NCBI GenBank assembly: GCA_018902385.1
Contig: JABSSW010000023.1
Location: forward strand, 62,001-126,000
DNA from: Physcia stellaris
Taxonomy: Eukaryota > Ascomycota > Lecanoromycetes > Caliciales > Physciaceae
Length of the DNA stretch: 64,000 bases
Direction: 5' to 3'
This document shows positions 52,959-64,000 of this stretch, piece after piece; the first letter of the stretch is position 1, and each line of letters opens with the position of its first letter. A model generated the notes under the pieces. The model saw only the letters and a program-made list of their open reading frames with translations, was not told where the DNA came from and did not search any database. The position numbers were made by a program, and so were the translations under genes.

Positions 52959-55900
52959 TCACACCGACACATCATCTCCATAGGCATCCACATCCCCATC
53001 TCCCTCCTCCTCCCCAGCCGCCCACGCCAGCGCTCTCAATTTCGCCTTCCGGTTCTCCTCCGCCTGCCTCGCGGCTTCATCCATAGGCGGTGTAGCCTGC
53101 CCGGGCCCCAATTTCGAAAGATCGACGCCGGAGCGCGATTTCGGGAGGGGTTCGGGGGGGTAGTCGTCGATGGCTTCGTCTTCGGAGCTTGGGTCGTCGG
53201 AGGAGATGGAGAGGATGTCGTCTTGGCCGTCGAAGCCGGTGGGGGGCATGGCTTGTAGCGCCGCGGCTGCGAGGGCGGCGTCGTTGGTTAGGGTGTAGCC
53301 ATTCGGAGGTGTCGGGATGTGCTCGTATACGAAGTCGGCTGGTGTTTCCGGGGATTCCGGCTCGGGTTCTTTGGGCGTTGTGGTGATGGATGCCCTTGGT
53401 GGTCTCCCTCTTCGCTTCCTTGTTGTACTGGAAGTTTGCACTTGCGCGGGGGGTTCTTCGTCTTCGATAGGACGAGGGGTCTCTGGCATCTGAGGCTTTG
53501 ATGCCATTGGCCTGATTTTGCGTCTCTTAGGTGGTGGGGGTGTGGATCTCTCAAGCGGCTGGTCATGATCACCAAGACTCCTTCGAGCGAGGTAGGCAGG
53601 TAGTCCCCGTTCCTTGCGGGTGCTGTTGACGGGTTGAAAGCCATTGGTCTGTTGTTCTAATTCTGGGTCGCTTGATTCTTCAGCATTGTCGTTCGTTCCG
53701 TTGGGAAACTTCGCAGGAAGGCTCATACGAGTCTTTGGAGGGGCATCAGCGGCCTTGCGAGGCTTCTTTCTAGTACTGAAATCGTCATCTTTCTCTTCAC
53801 GGGTCAACCTTCGCTTTACGGGTTGTTTGACGGTACCTCCAATGGTCTTAGCACCATTGACCACATCAGACTGTAAAATCTCCTGTGGTGTAGGGCGCGG
53901 CGGAGCGGGCATTGAAGCAGCGACATCTGACCGCGGTTTGATGTTGCCTAGCTTTGAGCCGTCAACGCGGAGTTTAAGAAGCAGTGTTTTTCCCGCCGCT
54001 TTGTTCTGTAGAATGTTTTGTTGTCGCTTGATTTGACCACGCTGTTGATCTGCCGTTGTATTATCGAGGTCGCTCTGCAGGATGTTGTGAGAGACACCAT
54101 TGACTTCCGGAGCACCTGTCCATGACTGAGTGTCCGGTTGCTGAGGCTCAACGGTAGGAGCTGATGAGTTTTGCAGGGTCGGATCCGGATACTCAAAAGT
54201 AATGCCATTGGCATCCGTAGCAACGACTTTACCGTCTTGGATGTGCTCCTTGACCATTCGAGCGGTTGGTGCGTGGACTTGTGATGGAGGTTGTTCGAAC
54301 TGCTTGTTGAAAGTCTGTAGCCCATCTCGCAATCGTGACTCGAGGTTGTCTAATCCGAGACCATTTTGCGATCCCTCTGCTGTGTGTTGATTGTTCACGT
54401 TTCTAGATCTTCGGGAATCGGGCTGCTCGGTCATCAACAAAGGGTCTATCGGTATTTCCGCATCAACATTGACCGGGGCGCTCGCCTCCACATGCTCTGT
54501 GCTTGCGGGCGTACTGCCCTCGTCGCGGACATAGCTGTCCTCGTCAAGAGCTGGATCTTTTGACTTTTCAAAGTCGGCCTCATGTTGCCGGCGGCGTAGG
54601 CGCTTCGTTTCATGAGGATGATCATCACCGGCCGATTTGACCCATTTCATGTTGGACGAACTATAGTTGACCAGGCCTTCCCAACTTCTTGGATCGGCCA
54701 CCTTCTTAGTGTCGTGGCCTAGTATGGTGCAAGTAGGCTCATAGGGTTTCGTGCCTTTGCGCTTCCGACAGCTTGCACAAGAACAGATCTTCAAGCAGTG
54801 AGGGCATTGCCAGTCGGGGTCTTCCATCACTCTAAGAGGCATCAAGTCAAACCCCGGAATAAGCTGCCATAACAGTACGCGCGATCGCACGACGTGCAGA
54901 AAGCAAGCTTCCATTCGTATTCGGGCCAGAGGCATACATGACAGGATGGATACTTGTTCAGGATTTCTTTGTTGCGTCGCATCTTAGGGGTCTTCTTGAC
55001 GGTTCCATCCTCATTGACATTATCTGCATCAACTGCTATGTTTCGTGCCAGCCTAGTCAGACTTTCAGGAGGAGGCTTCGTAGGATCGAGCCATGGACGA
55101 ATCTTTAGCTGTTCCTGACAAACTTGTGCCAAAGTCTTCTTCTCCAATACTTTCCGCTCCCCCACGATCGACTTAGGTGATTTTTCATTCAAACCTCCCT
55201 CAAAAGTAACAATCTGTTGCCTCCAGTGCTCGTGCTTCTTGGTGAGATCAGACCAGGGGAACTGTTCAACCCAGTTGTAATTAGAGTTGCAACGACAGCT
55301 GCGGCCCATAGCGTAACACTCCAAACAGATATCGTAGGTATCTTGCTCGCCGTTCTCGAGAGGTACAACGCAGGTAGGGCAGGTGAGAAACCGGTTGAAG
55401 ATATTACAGCGACAAAATGAACAGGTAACATAACTATCATAAGGAATATATTCGCCCTTAAATTCGGCGCCCGGTGCAAGCATTTCTGAGAGGAGGATTT
55501 GTGTATGAAGACTGAAAAGACGTCTGAAGTCTTTCTGCAGTTGTCGGATCTTGGGACTGTAATTCAGGTCAACAAGAGCCTGCGGATCGGGATTTGTCTG
55601 CTTAAGCTTCTCCACCTGCGCAAGAAGTTTCGAGTACTTTTCCAAGCTAAAATGCACAATGGCTTTATTCTTGTATTGCTCGTCTCGACAAACCATTCTT
55701 GCTCGTGGGAGTGCTTCATTCAAAGCCATCTCTAGCGTTTCCACCGTGGTCCGGTTCCATGCAACCTTCATAGTTCTTGTACCGCGATTCCAGACTTGAT
55801 GAGGAGCCAAGGGTGGTATCAAGATGAAGTCGCCGGCTTTTTGTTCCACAATGTAGGTGTTGAATGGAGCTGCCTTCCAGGCGTTAATCTGGGCGAAATG

Positions 55901-56766
55901 GTTCTCAATTTCAATATCATGGCCCAGAGTCGATAGCCAGTATTCGGACACTAAATGGCGATCCTTCGTCTCGGTCATGAACCATATCGACGATCCGGGT
56001 TTGGTGGGTTTACCATTTTCATAACGGCCGCCGGATGTCTCAACCATCAGATTTTGTCCAAGGCTTGCACACATCTCTCGATGCGCTGGAGTATATGTTC
56101 CTTCATGACCAATGTAGCACATCAAATTATCTGCTCGCATGGCTGGTGGTAGAGAACTCATAAGATCTCCTGCTCTTCCGACTCCAGGACTTCTACCGTC
56201 TAATGACCCAGTACCTCCGATATCTCCAGTGCTCTCGTTTAGGTAGAACACGCTCGGTGGTATTTGCTCTTTCAACTTATCATGCCAAATCTGAGGACAA
56301 TCGATATCCTTGAGGTACACCCGTTGCCGCTCCGCTTCCTTGTAGTTGTATTTATTCCACTGATTCGTGAGATTGGCCAAATTGTCCAAGTAGTGACCCA
56401 TGGAGAGAGGAATATTCTGTTGCTTGGTGAGGTTTCTGGCATGCTCGACTGCGCGCATACATCAGCACCTAATCGACAACAAGGAGTTTAAAGCCTACAT
56501 TTCTTGCCATGATTATCCTTCAGCCACTGACTCTTAAACGTCCATTCGTCCAGGTGTGTCTGGAAGCCCTCGATGACCAGAGGCTTTCCTCCCATGATGA
56601 CATGTAATAAAACAAGCTTTTCGAACGCTTCATAGCCTTGATGCTCAATCATATCACAAGATATGCGTACCACATACTCGAAGTTTGGCGTATTCTCAAC
56701 GAGGGCGGCGAGGTCGAGGTCGGGAGAGATTGGCTCGAAGGAGGCCGAAGGGCGCTGGGCAGGCAT
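52959..56766 (-). CDS. JmjC-domain chromatin protein with Cys-rich zinc domain and AT-hook, one apparent frameshift
   Basis: Exon 1 is 56766-56499 and exon 2 is 56448-52959, with a 50-bp intron at phase 1. Length would be about 1,250 aa. The JmjC domain (about residues 90-330) holds the iron-binding HxE in TYTPAHREMCASLG (about residue 212) and the distal His in LAPHQVWNRG. This suggests 2-oxoglutarate-dependent demethylase activity, probably on histones. Next is a cluster CSFCRCN / CPTCVVPL / CLECYAMG, then a zf-4CXXC_R1-type domain: CHVCLWPEYEWKLAFCTSC then CPHCLKICSCASCRKRKG. The C-terminal half is disordered with an AT-hook (KRRGRPPRAS). Within the zinc domain the frame changes near 54852-54855, at a run of four G (minus strand). 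The exon total is one base short of a multiple of three. The sequence before and after the break is colinear with the family, so it is an assembly undercall or a true frameshift. Confidence 0.88.
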
Positions 56767-57517
56767 TTTCGTTCAAAGCTCGAGAGCTCGGAACATTGAT
56801 CAGCAGTGACTTTAGCCTGTACGCGGTTCCTTCAACGTGCTTCAGGCCGAGAAAGTGTGGGAATAGGCTAGTAGTTGCAATCACCGAGTCGCGGTCGAGT
56901 GTCACCCAGTGAGCGCATAGCGGCTCGCAAAGCCTTCACGTAGGATCGAGAACCATGCACTAATGAAGCATCACGTAGGTCACAAAAGAGCGACAAGAAC
57001 ACGAAGCTTGTGGGGCAATCCGGAGAGAGTGTTAAGCTGCCACAGCGGGGGAAATAAAGTGAGCTTTCCAGAGGCTGGACTGCTAGGGTAAAATCGGATA
57101 TGTAATTTAGGGTTGGGCGGAAACAGTCCGCTCTTCTTGGCGAGTCAAGGTAAGGAATCTTCATCCGAGGGATACCACCTCACATCTTACTTTTCTGCTC
57201 TTTGACAGTATGAACAGCGTATGTTTGTGGAACAATTGTTGGCTCTCTGGCGCCTGAAGGCAAGGAGTCCGAGTCATTCACTCAAGTTGAACTTTGATCA
57301 GAAAGATATCATCAACGTACAACAGGTACGTCTCACAGTATTTCCAAAACAAGGGGAACATATTGGAAGAGGTCATAGTAGTCTCTCGGATTGCTCTACC
57401 TAATTCGGAGCTTTATGACAATTGTCTAGGTATGTATGTATCAGTAGTTGGGAACAAGACAAGACGTTGTAATGCCTAACGAAGCGAAAGCAAATAAATC
57501 ATGAAAATCAAATACTG
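56767..57517. other. JmjC promoter and MFS 3' flank; no supported gene
   Basis: About 750 bp. Plus-strand frames near 57221-57479 have no motif. A minus-strand frame at 56868-57164 is likewise unsupported. Confidence 0.5.
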
Positions 57518-59674
57518 CTAGACCTCAACATCCCTTTTGACTTGCTCTACAGATAGTCGGGCAAAACCTGGCATGGGGCCATTACGCGGCAGCGGCCCCT
57601 TCATGAACAACTTCTCCCCAGGTTTCATGAGTAGCGACAACAGAATGGCAAGGATTCCGGCGACAAGGTCCTATTAGAGAAGTTTTAGTCAGAATCACTA
57701 TCATAGTCCAATCATACAGTTGCAAGGCATGTCTTTTCACCAGAATGATTTTGCGACGTGTTTTTGTAAACTTGAAAATGATATGGGGGAGGGGAAAAAG
57801 GCTCTGAAAAGACCTACCATGATGTAAACCTTGCTCATGGCATGTACAATCGCATGAAGTACTTTCTCTCTCATATCCTCCGTCAGGCTCTTCAAGAGGT
57901 CAGAGCCCGCGCCCGAAATGGCTGCTTGAATCTGCGCGGTCGGCACATTGGGAAGCAGAGCTGCAATGGCACTTCTCGACTGGCTCAGGAAGACACTGTT
58001 GGCGATAGCTAAAGCTATACTGGCGCCTCCAAGCTGAGCTGCTGTAATGAACCCAATCGCCACAGGAATCATTTCGGGTGCAACCTTGGCCTGTGCAACT
58101 GAAAATGAGGCTTGCACGAAACCACCAGAACCAAGGCCGAGTAGGATACTATAGCCGTAGATTCGTGCTGTGCTTGACATGTCGTCGACGGTGTACATGA
58201 GAGCTGATCCAATTACTGTAAAGATCCCGCTGCCGAGATACCAGGGGAAGTAGTAGCCAGTTGCACTCATGACGGCGCCGTTGGCCACACACATGAAAAC
58301 AAGGAAGACAACATAGGGCATCAGGCGCACACCTGCTTCCAGAGCAGAGTCGCTACGGACGAACTGAAATAAGAGTGGAATGAAGTAAATCGGAATAAAG
58401 CACGCCGTACTAGCGGCAGAGGTTTCGGCGAAAAGTATGAGCATTATCTTCGACTTGACGAACTGAATGGGGAAAATGCGACGCTCTTCGGTGGTAAGAA
58501 TTGAAAATGATTGCTGGACGCCGAAGAGAATGAAGAGGACGCCCGAGCATACGAATAGGCCTATGATGCGGCCGCTGTTCCATGAGTAGACATTTCCGCC
58601 GAAACTGATTGCCATGACACCGGATACGAACGCGCCTATCATGAGAAGGGTGCCAAGGTAATCAAGCTCAGCAAAACGACGTCTCAGGGTAACGCCTGGT
58701 CGAGGATCAAATCGAGGCAGGAGGAAGATCCAGACAGGTGCGAAGGCTCCTCCAACGCACAAATTGATATCTGCAATCACGTCAGCGCCAGAACACGGGG
58801 AGCAAGTTATGCCCTTACAGAAAGCCCATCGCCATGTAGCACTGCTATCCGCAAATCCTCCACCGATGATCGGGCCTAAAACTGTTCCTAAGCCCCAGGT
58901 AAGTCCAGTGAAGCCGATGTATGTTGGTCGTTCGTGGTCTGTCGTTGTCACCGACAGAAGCGTTAACACTCCGGTATACATGCCGGATCCCCCAAGACCA
59001 CAGATAGCTCGGCCAATGATCAAAGCATCCATCGAAGGAGCTGCACCACAGATGGCGGAACCAGCTTCGAAGAGGAAGGTATTCAGAAGGTATAAGAGCT
59101 TGGCATCGAATTGTGCGTACATCTTACCCCTGTTGTTCAATAAATTAATCCATATGCTTCGAAAACTTGGGTATGTTGGGGAACGAACCAGATCAAGTTC
59201 GTAGATGCAGCCGCAACTAAGAAGGCAACCGACAACCAAGGTAACTTGGAGATGGACCCAAAGCGTTCCACGATAGCTGGCTGTACATCGGCAACGACGG
59301 TATTGTCAAGTGCAAAGAGAAAGGTTGAGGATAGGATGGAAAGAACGACGAGGAACCAGGCAAATCCGTGAACGTCTCGCGGGGGCTTCTGCTCCTCTTC
59401 ACGAAATATGGATTTTTCGATGGTGCTTGAGTCGCTAATGTTGGTACCAGACGAAGTTCCAGGAGGTGTACAGGCGTTGGTCTGGAGAAAGCTATCGATG
59501 TTAAGGTCAGTATTTCATGGTTACAAAGCTCCTGAGCCTTTGAACACGTTCGCCAGCGGTAAGCCCTCTTGCACGCCACAGAGACATTAAGGATACAGCC
59601 TTGAAAATTTGAACTTGAGATACATACCTGGGAACACCGGAAGCATTCTTCTCGGAAGAAGCCATCAAATGCAT
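57518..59674 (-). CDS. DHA2-type major facilitator transporter (drug:H+ antiporter, 14-helix)
   Basis: Five exons: 59674-59628, 59491-59189, 59129-58819, 58770-57818 and 57670-57518, giving 588 aa with an exact codon sum. A plasma- or vacuolar-membrane proton antiporter exporting drugs, toxins or metabolites is the family role; the substrate is unknown. The N-terminal about 55 residues are polar and cytosolic. DHA2 motif D1 is seen as FALDNTVVADVQPAI. The antiporter motif C is GLGTVLGPIIGGGFAD in helix 5. At least a dozen hydrophobic segments follow. The last exon adds the final helix (LVAGILAILLSLLM) and tail MKGPLPRNGPMPGFARLS, missed if the preceding 147-bp intron is read through. Two starts nine bases apart (59674, 59665) are possible. 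No neighbouring biosynthetic gene suggests a secondary-metabolite cluster. Confidence 0.92.
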
Positions 59675-61123
59675 TGCGGCTTTTTATGCAATGAGTGTCT
59701 TGTCAATGAATGATTGTAGTTGGATTTGGTGTCTAGAGGCAAATACTCCCTTGCTGAAAGAGCGAATGTGCAAAGGGCAGAGGGAAGACGAGAACTACTT
59801 AAGGAAAGCTCTTGCAAGAAGCAAGATGACTGTAGCTTGAGCCGAAGGGCGATATGATGAGAGAAGTTTTGATGTGGGAATGAGTGTAAGGGGGAAACAA
59901 AGAAATAAGTCCAGGTTCCACACGATGCTGCTTGATAAGCCGCCAGTGGGTCTGATCATATCATCATCGACCTGCCTCGTGCCTGCCTAACCTTGTATCA
60001 ATATTCCATTTGGGCAGGCGCTCTCGATGACCTTGACCATCCTCGAGCGGCCAGGCCCTCCAAACGCCCCAAGGTCGAGCACATGGTCGAGATTCGCGAT
60101 CATTCTTCTGACAAAGCAGTCATCCTGCCTTTCGAACAGTTCGGAGGAATCCCAGTTCCATCAACAGATGCCATCACTCTGTATCTGACTTCAAGATTGA
60201 AAACAGTATCCGTGATCTCTTAGTAGCGGAAATCCATGAAGCCATGTGCCCCAGACCTTGAAATGTGTACACACTGCAGGAGCAACCTGGACTGAGGTAC
60301 TTGATTGACGATCGAAGGAAATTGCATGTGAGTTGCGGTTATTCTCAATCAGTATCACACTCATTAAGCAGCTCTAGCAACCAAGTGCAGTGGAGAATGG
60401 TAGTGGACACGAATGCTGACATAAATGTCGGGTTACCCACTGCTAGACTTACTCATTGTTGTGGATCCTTTCCGGCACTTGAACCTTGACTTCTTGCATG
60501 GAGCTCTTAGCTGTACGCTCTGGATGAGCTGTTCAGGAACAGCCGCAGTGGACTTTTCGGTACCTCAGGTATCAGCCTAGGTATGATCTCACCTGATCTG
60601 TTCTGTACACTGGTGAATTGGATACTAGCGAAATCCCCGGAAAGCGCTGAGTCAGACATTGCAGTTGGTAACCCCAAAGAGCGAGCAACTGTCCTGTCAT
60701 TTTCTATGTCAAAGTCCAAGAATCCATGTAGTAGGAACAGAAAAATATCTTAATGGATGAAGTTATCTTTCCACGACGAGAATTCCGTAGCAGCCCGAAA
60801 CAGTTAGCGCACTTTTTCGCCGATGATGGAGGAGCAATGACGCCATCTTCTTACTCCTACTCGTAAACTCCTTCATTCTGACTTTCAAGTAATTGCACAG
60901 ACTATCTGAGGTGAGTTCCGGAAGGCATTTTGCCATCTAGCATACTGAGTAGTAAGCAATGTCATACAAGCCCCTCATCTGCTGTCGACCCTTATTCTCA
61001 CCGACATCGTCACCATTCGTCAGCCGAATCATCTCGCTTACAGCGTGCAGAAGATTACAATCCACTTCAGCTACACCTCGTCGAGTATTACTTCCTCTTC
61101 AAAGACTCTCGAGACAATCCAGG
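59675..61123. other. Intergenic between divergent MFS and BLI-3 genes; no supported gene
   Basis: About 1.4 kb. Short plus-strand frames (59993-60223, 60265-60489) lack motifs. The last 165 bases before 61124 are an open in-frame extension of the BLI-3-type gene that reads like a mitochondrial presequence. Confidence 0.5.
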
Positions 61124-61889
61124 ATGTCCTTCAGCAATACCGAAACACCGGCTGACAAGCCCGCCGACCCCTACAAGGCCACCAACAAGACGGAGCCCGA
61201 GCTGAAAGAGAAGGTTGAGGATCTTGTCAACTTTATTTCAGCATGCAAGTTCGGCATGATGACCACCAGAATCGAAAGCAGCGGATTGTTGACATCCCGG
61301 TGCATGGCCTTAGCTGCAAAGGTTGGTCTTCGCACTCATGTTCGGCTTTACCTTGGAAGATCCGTGAAGATGCTGATATTCATGTCTACTCTAAGGAGGG
61401 CGGTGGCGTTGATCTCTTGTTCCACACCAATACCGAATCTGGCAAGACTGATGATTTGAAATCTGATCCCACGATCAACATCGCCTTCCTCAACCCTACG
61501 GGCGAATGGGCAAGCATCAGTGGTGAGGCAGACATCGTCACAGATCGCGAGATGGTTCGCAAATACTACTCGCCTGCATTGAAGGCCTGGTTGGGGGATC
61601 TTGAAGATGGTAAACATGACGGTGGACCGGAAGACCCTCGAATTGCAGTTATCAAGGTCACGGCGAAGACTGCAACATACGCCCTTGCTACGCGCACAAT
61701 GTTAGGACGTGCTACAGAGATTGCTAAGGGGGTGGTAACTGGTAGCTCTCCGAATGTTAATAAATTGAGAGAGTTGAGTGAGGAGGAGTTGGGACAATGT
61801 ATGTGACCCATACTTACTTGCGCTTTCCCATTGTCGGCTCTTGAAGAACACTACTGATGCAATTAACAGGGCGTCAGCAGAACTCGTAG
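61124..61889 (+). CDS. bli-3: BLI-3-type FMN-binding stress protein (pyridoxamine-phosphate-oxidase fold)
   Basis: Three exons, 61124-61321, 61396-61798 and 61870-61889, giving 206 aa. It resembles Neurospora blue-light-induced BLI-3 and bacterial general-stress proteins with the split-barrel FMN-binding fold. The hallmarks are LKEKVEDLVNFISACKFGMM, LLTSRCMALAAK, DLLFHTNTESGKTDDL, FLNPTGEWASISGEA, YYSPALKAWLGDLEDG and MLGRATEIAKG. The last exon adds only RQQNS after a split Trp codon, as in relatives. The chosen start MSFSNTETPADKPADPYKA is that of known orthologues. In frame upstream, an ATG at 60959 adds 55 residues without any Asp or Glu and with about ten Arg/Lys, so a second, mitochondrial isoform is possible. 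Light control is known for BLI-3 but not visible here. Confidence 0.93.
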
Positions 61890-62684
61890 GCCGCAAGGCG
61901 ATTGTCAGCAACGAATGTACGACCTTCACATAGCAAATCTGCACTAGCCTTCGACAGCTGAGCATAGACTAAATGAGAATCACATCCCATGATTGGCTCC
62001 TCCTGCTTATAGGACGCTCCAGTTGTTTGTCCTATCGATCCTGCTGATGATTTCATCCTAGAGAGATGCCAATCTATCTGAGGCAAGTAGCTCTTTGACG
62101 CGTGCAAGCTTATATGGCGAACAAGGTGGGTAAAGGCTTCTAAGTCGACTCTATCATCATCTCGGCAATTTTGAGCCCGCATAGAGCTACATCGTGCTCG
62201 AATGGTGATCGGTATGGTATTAGTAAGTCTTCTATATCAGCTAAACCAAAGTCCGACTTTAAAGCTGAAGCAAAGAGACGATACTATAGAACAAGTCAAT
62301 CGCTCCGTACCCCTATACGTTTTGCGGTGGTGTTTGGTGACTGGTTATGACTGGGTAGGCATGTCTCTACCCATGCTGGTGAGTCGGTCATGGTCATTCA
62401 CTCAACACTGCCCCGAGTACTCATCTACTCAACTTAAGACAACACGTTTCTCAAAGTGTTATAGAAGGTGAATAGTAATGATATTCATCTAACGCATGAA
62501 GGTTATATACTACCACTGTCGCAATGTGACAAAGCTCTACTTCATCGCCTTACTTTTTCCACAAGGTGGAGCCGTTTTTCCTTCAGTACTCTCAACCCCC
62601 GACTAATTCTACAAGCTGATTATTACAAAAACGTCTCAGGGCTAAGAAAGGTCCATATTACAGAAAAGGAATTCGGCCGCACTT
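61890..62684. other. Intergenic; no supported gene
   Basis: About 800 bp between BLI-3 and the F-box-like gene. Short frames on both strands show no motif. Confidence 0.5.
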
Positions 62685-63434
62685 ATGGATAAGTTACCTC
62701 CAGAGGTAAGTGTCCTCCCTGCCTACAGGTTCTCATTGGGTATTCCCAACCCTCACCACGTTTCGGACCCAAGTTGCAGAACATCATCCAAGTGCTGTAC
62801 AAGTTTTCCGCCTCAAAGGCTGTGCTAGATGGGACCGCTAATTTCGAGCACTGAATAGTTGAAGCTCATGATCCTACATCAAATCCCAGACGTCCCGTCT
62901 CTCCAAAGCCTTGTCAAGGCGTCCCCAGATTTCCACCAGGTCTATCTCTCAGCCCGTACCGAGGTCCTCACGGCAGTCACCCTGCGCGAGCTTGGCAGCA
63001 AAGGCGTAAACATGGCACCTGTATCTGAGTGGATCCAGGTCAGTGCCTTTTGCCTTCCCAGCAACTGGTCTGCATTCTATTCCTTGACTGTCTGCACGGG
63101 CAACTCGAAACCTTCAGAGAGCGCCTTAGAGGAAGCTTTCCTTGTGTATCACTACCAAGCCGATGATCCATGCTGTAGCAGAATCAATCTAAGTATCGAG
63201 CAGTGCAATACCTTGCGAACTGTCTGTCGGTTTGAGGGCCTCTATTACCACGGAAAGAGACTTACGTCGTGCTTGCGACTGGTTGATGTGGACAGGAGAG
63301 TAGAAAGACATCGACCTTGTCATCATATGTCTCCTATTCTTGATATCTGGGACCACCGATGCGAAAGAGAAGGGCATAATGGTTATGAAATCTATATTCC
63401 AGAGATGGAGCTAACGAAGCCTCTGACCTGCTAA
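62685..63434 (+). CDS. F-box-like protein of unknown target
   Basis: Proposed exons 62685-62705 (7 codons), 62780-62791 (4 codons) and 62859-63434, all phase 0, giving 202 aa. Splicing brings together LPPEN, IIQ and LKLMILHQIPDVPSLQSL, which reads as an F-box-like start (LP-x-E-x-I-x-x-I-L-x-x-[IL]-P-D-x-x-S-L-x-x-L) followed by ASPDFHQVYLSARTEVLTAVTLREL. Such short F-box-like proteins are numerous in plant-associated Leotiomycetes and Sordariomycetes. F-box proteins normally link substrates to SCF ubiquitin ligases, but many fungal family members are uncharacterised. The rest holds several Cys and no recognised domain. A further intron after GTCAGT near 63039 cannot be excluded, so the C-terminal half is uncertain. 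Confidence 0.65.
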
Positions 63435-64000
63435 TTAGGTTGGGGGGCATGGGAGAGATACTTAGTGCAGGCGGAGGATACAAGTGTTCGCAACAGGGCA
63501 ATGCTCCACTGATATACGGGGACTTGTCGTGGCCTTTGTAGTGGTGAATCCAGACGAGAATCTACATTAGCAGCATCAATCCCATCCCATCTTGGTTCCC
63601 CCAAACTCTATCTCAGCGGCGGTCGCTAGCTCCTCAAACACTAAGCAGTTTCTATTCGACATCTCCAATCCATGTCCCAAAACCGCAGCATCAAAGCAAT
63701 GTATAAATCGATCAGAGGGCTCAATCGCCGCCCACGTCTCTCATATACTCTCAACAGCCTCATCACCATCATCCCCAATCCCCACAGCACGCCCCAAGCA
63801 GACTCACATACCGGAACGGCCGTCGCAGAGATCACACCGCAGCAACCCCCAATGATCCCAATGATCCCAATCCTCCCCTTTTGTAACCTGCCGCTCCTTC
63901 CTCTCCCCCCCCTTCCCCACCTTCCTCACCCAATCCCCTCCTCGTACAGCGCCTTCACTCCGCGATCCGCCTCGGTTCTTGGAGCGCAGGAGTGAAGCGT
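63435..64000. other. Window end; possible unresolved gene edge
   Basis: Frames occur on both strands (63592-63995 plus, 63641-63835 minus). The plus strand is strongly pyrimidine-rich from about 63840, with runs of C. This could be promoter or the edge of a gene beyond the window, but nothing can be called. Confidence 0.4.

Noticed and set aside
57518-61889. A secondary-metabolite cluster around the MFS transporter
   Set aside because: No synthase, tailoring enzyme or cluster regulator lies nearby.

Overview
The window is nuclear DNA from a filamentous ascomycete (Pezizomycotina), most likely of the Leotiomycetes type. The evidence is short spliceosomal introns (about 45-150 bp, GT..AG, with CTRAC branch points visible in several), a fused five-domain AROM gene, typical fungal Uso1, Rat1, Ist1, BLI-3 and DHA2 transporter genes, and a block of heavily C-to-T mutated, AT-rich transposon relics. 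No sequence search was run. Gene calls rest on recognised motifs, on reading frames that stay open across proposed splice sites, and on exon sums that are multiples of three. Three genes fail that sum, each by exactly one base.

Left region, 1 to about 13,480: an AT-rich repeat island with no host genes. A Ty3/Gypsy-type LTR retrotransposon fossil (1778-8433) with two LTRs and a 5-bp target duplication (AAAAT) sits inside an older, more heavily mutated Gypsy-type element, whose two parts flank it. The most unusual signal here is the mutation context. Differences between the two LTRs, and the composition of the outer element, show loss of C before T or C (and of G after A or G on the same strand). 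CpA and CpG are left alone. Classical Neurospora RIP instead prefers CpA.

Middle region, about 13,480-36,000: composition returns to normal within roughly 50-100 bp. Conserved genes are a histidine-phosphatase-fold protein, the GPI transamidase catalytic subunit GPI8, a CCDC124/Lso2-type ribosome-associated protein, an NTF2-like protein, an alpha/beta hydrolase, the ESCRT-III factor IST1, a mitochondrial 1-Cys peroxiredoxin, and a tiny twin-CX9C protein resembling complex I assembly factor NDUFAF8. Between IST1 and the peroxiredoxin (25.0-30.9 kb) lies an island of unrecognised genes. Three of them (25005, 28617 and 30054) share a layout, a phase-1 intron at the same place, and helical sequence, so they look like a tandem lineage-specific family. 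A predicted secreted protein of unknown function lies at 34301.

Right region, 36-64 kb: dense housekeeping genes. These are cytosolic isoleucyl-tRNA synthetase, the vesicle tether USO1, the nuclear 5'-3' exonuclease RAT1, the pentafunctional shikimate enzyme ARO1, a JmjC protein with a Cys-rich domain and an AT-hook, a 14-helix DHA2 drug/metabolite transporter, a BLI-3-type flavin-binding stress protein, and an F-box-like protein built from two micro-exons and one long exon.

Three conserved genes (GPI8, the NTF2-like gene, the JmjC gene) each appear one base short within a run of four identical bases. This suggests homopolymer undercalls in the assembly or true frameshifts. Apart from ARO1, whose five domains run consecutive steps of one pathway, neighbouring genes do not form an obvious pathway. 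This is an ordinary fungal gene neighbourhood next to a repeat island, with one orphan-gene cluster.
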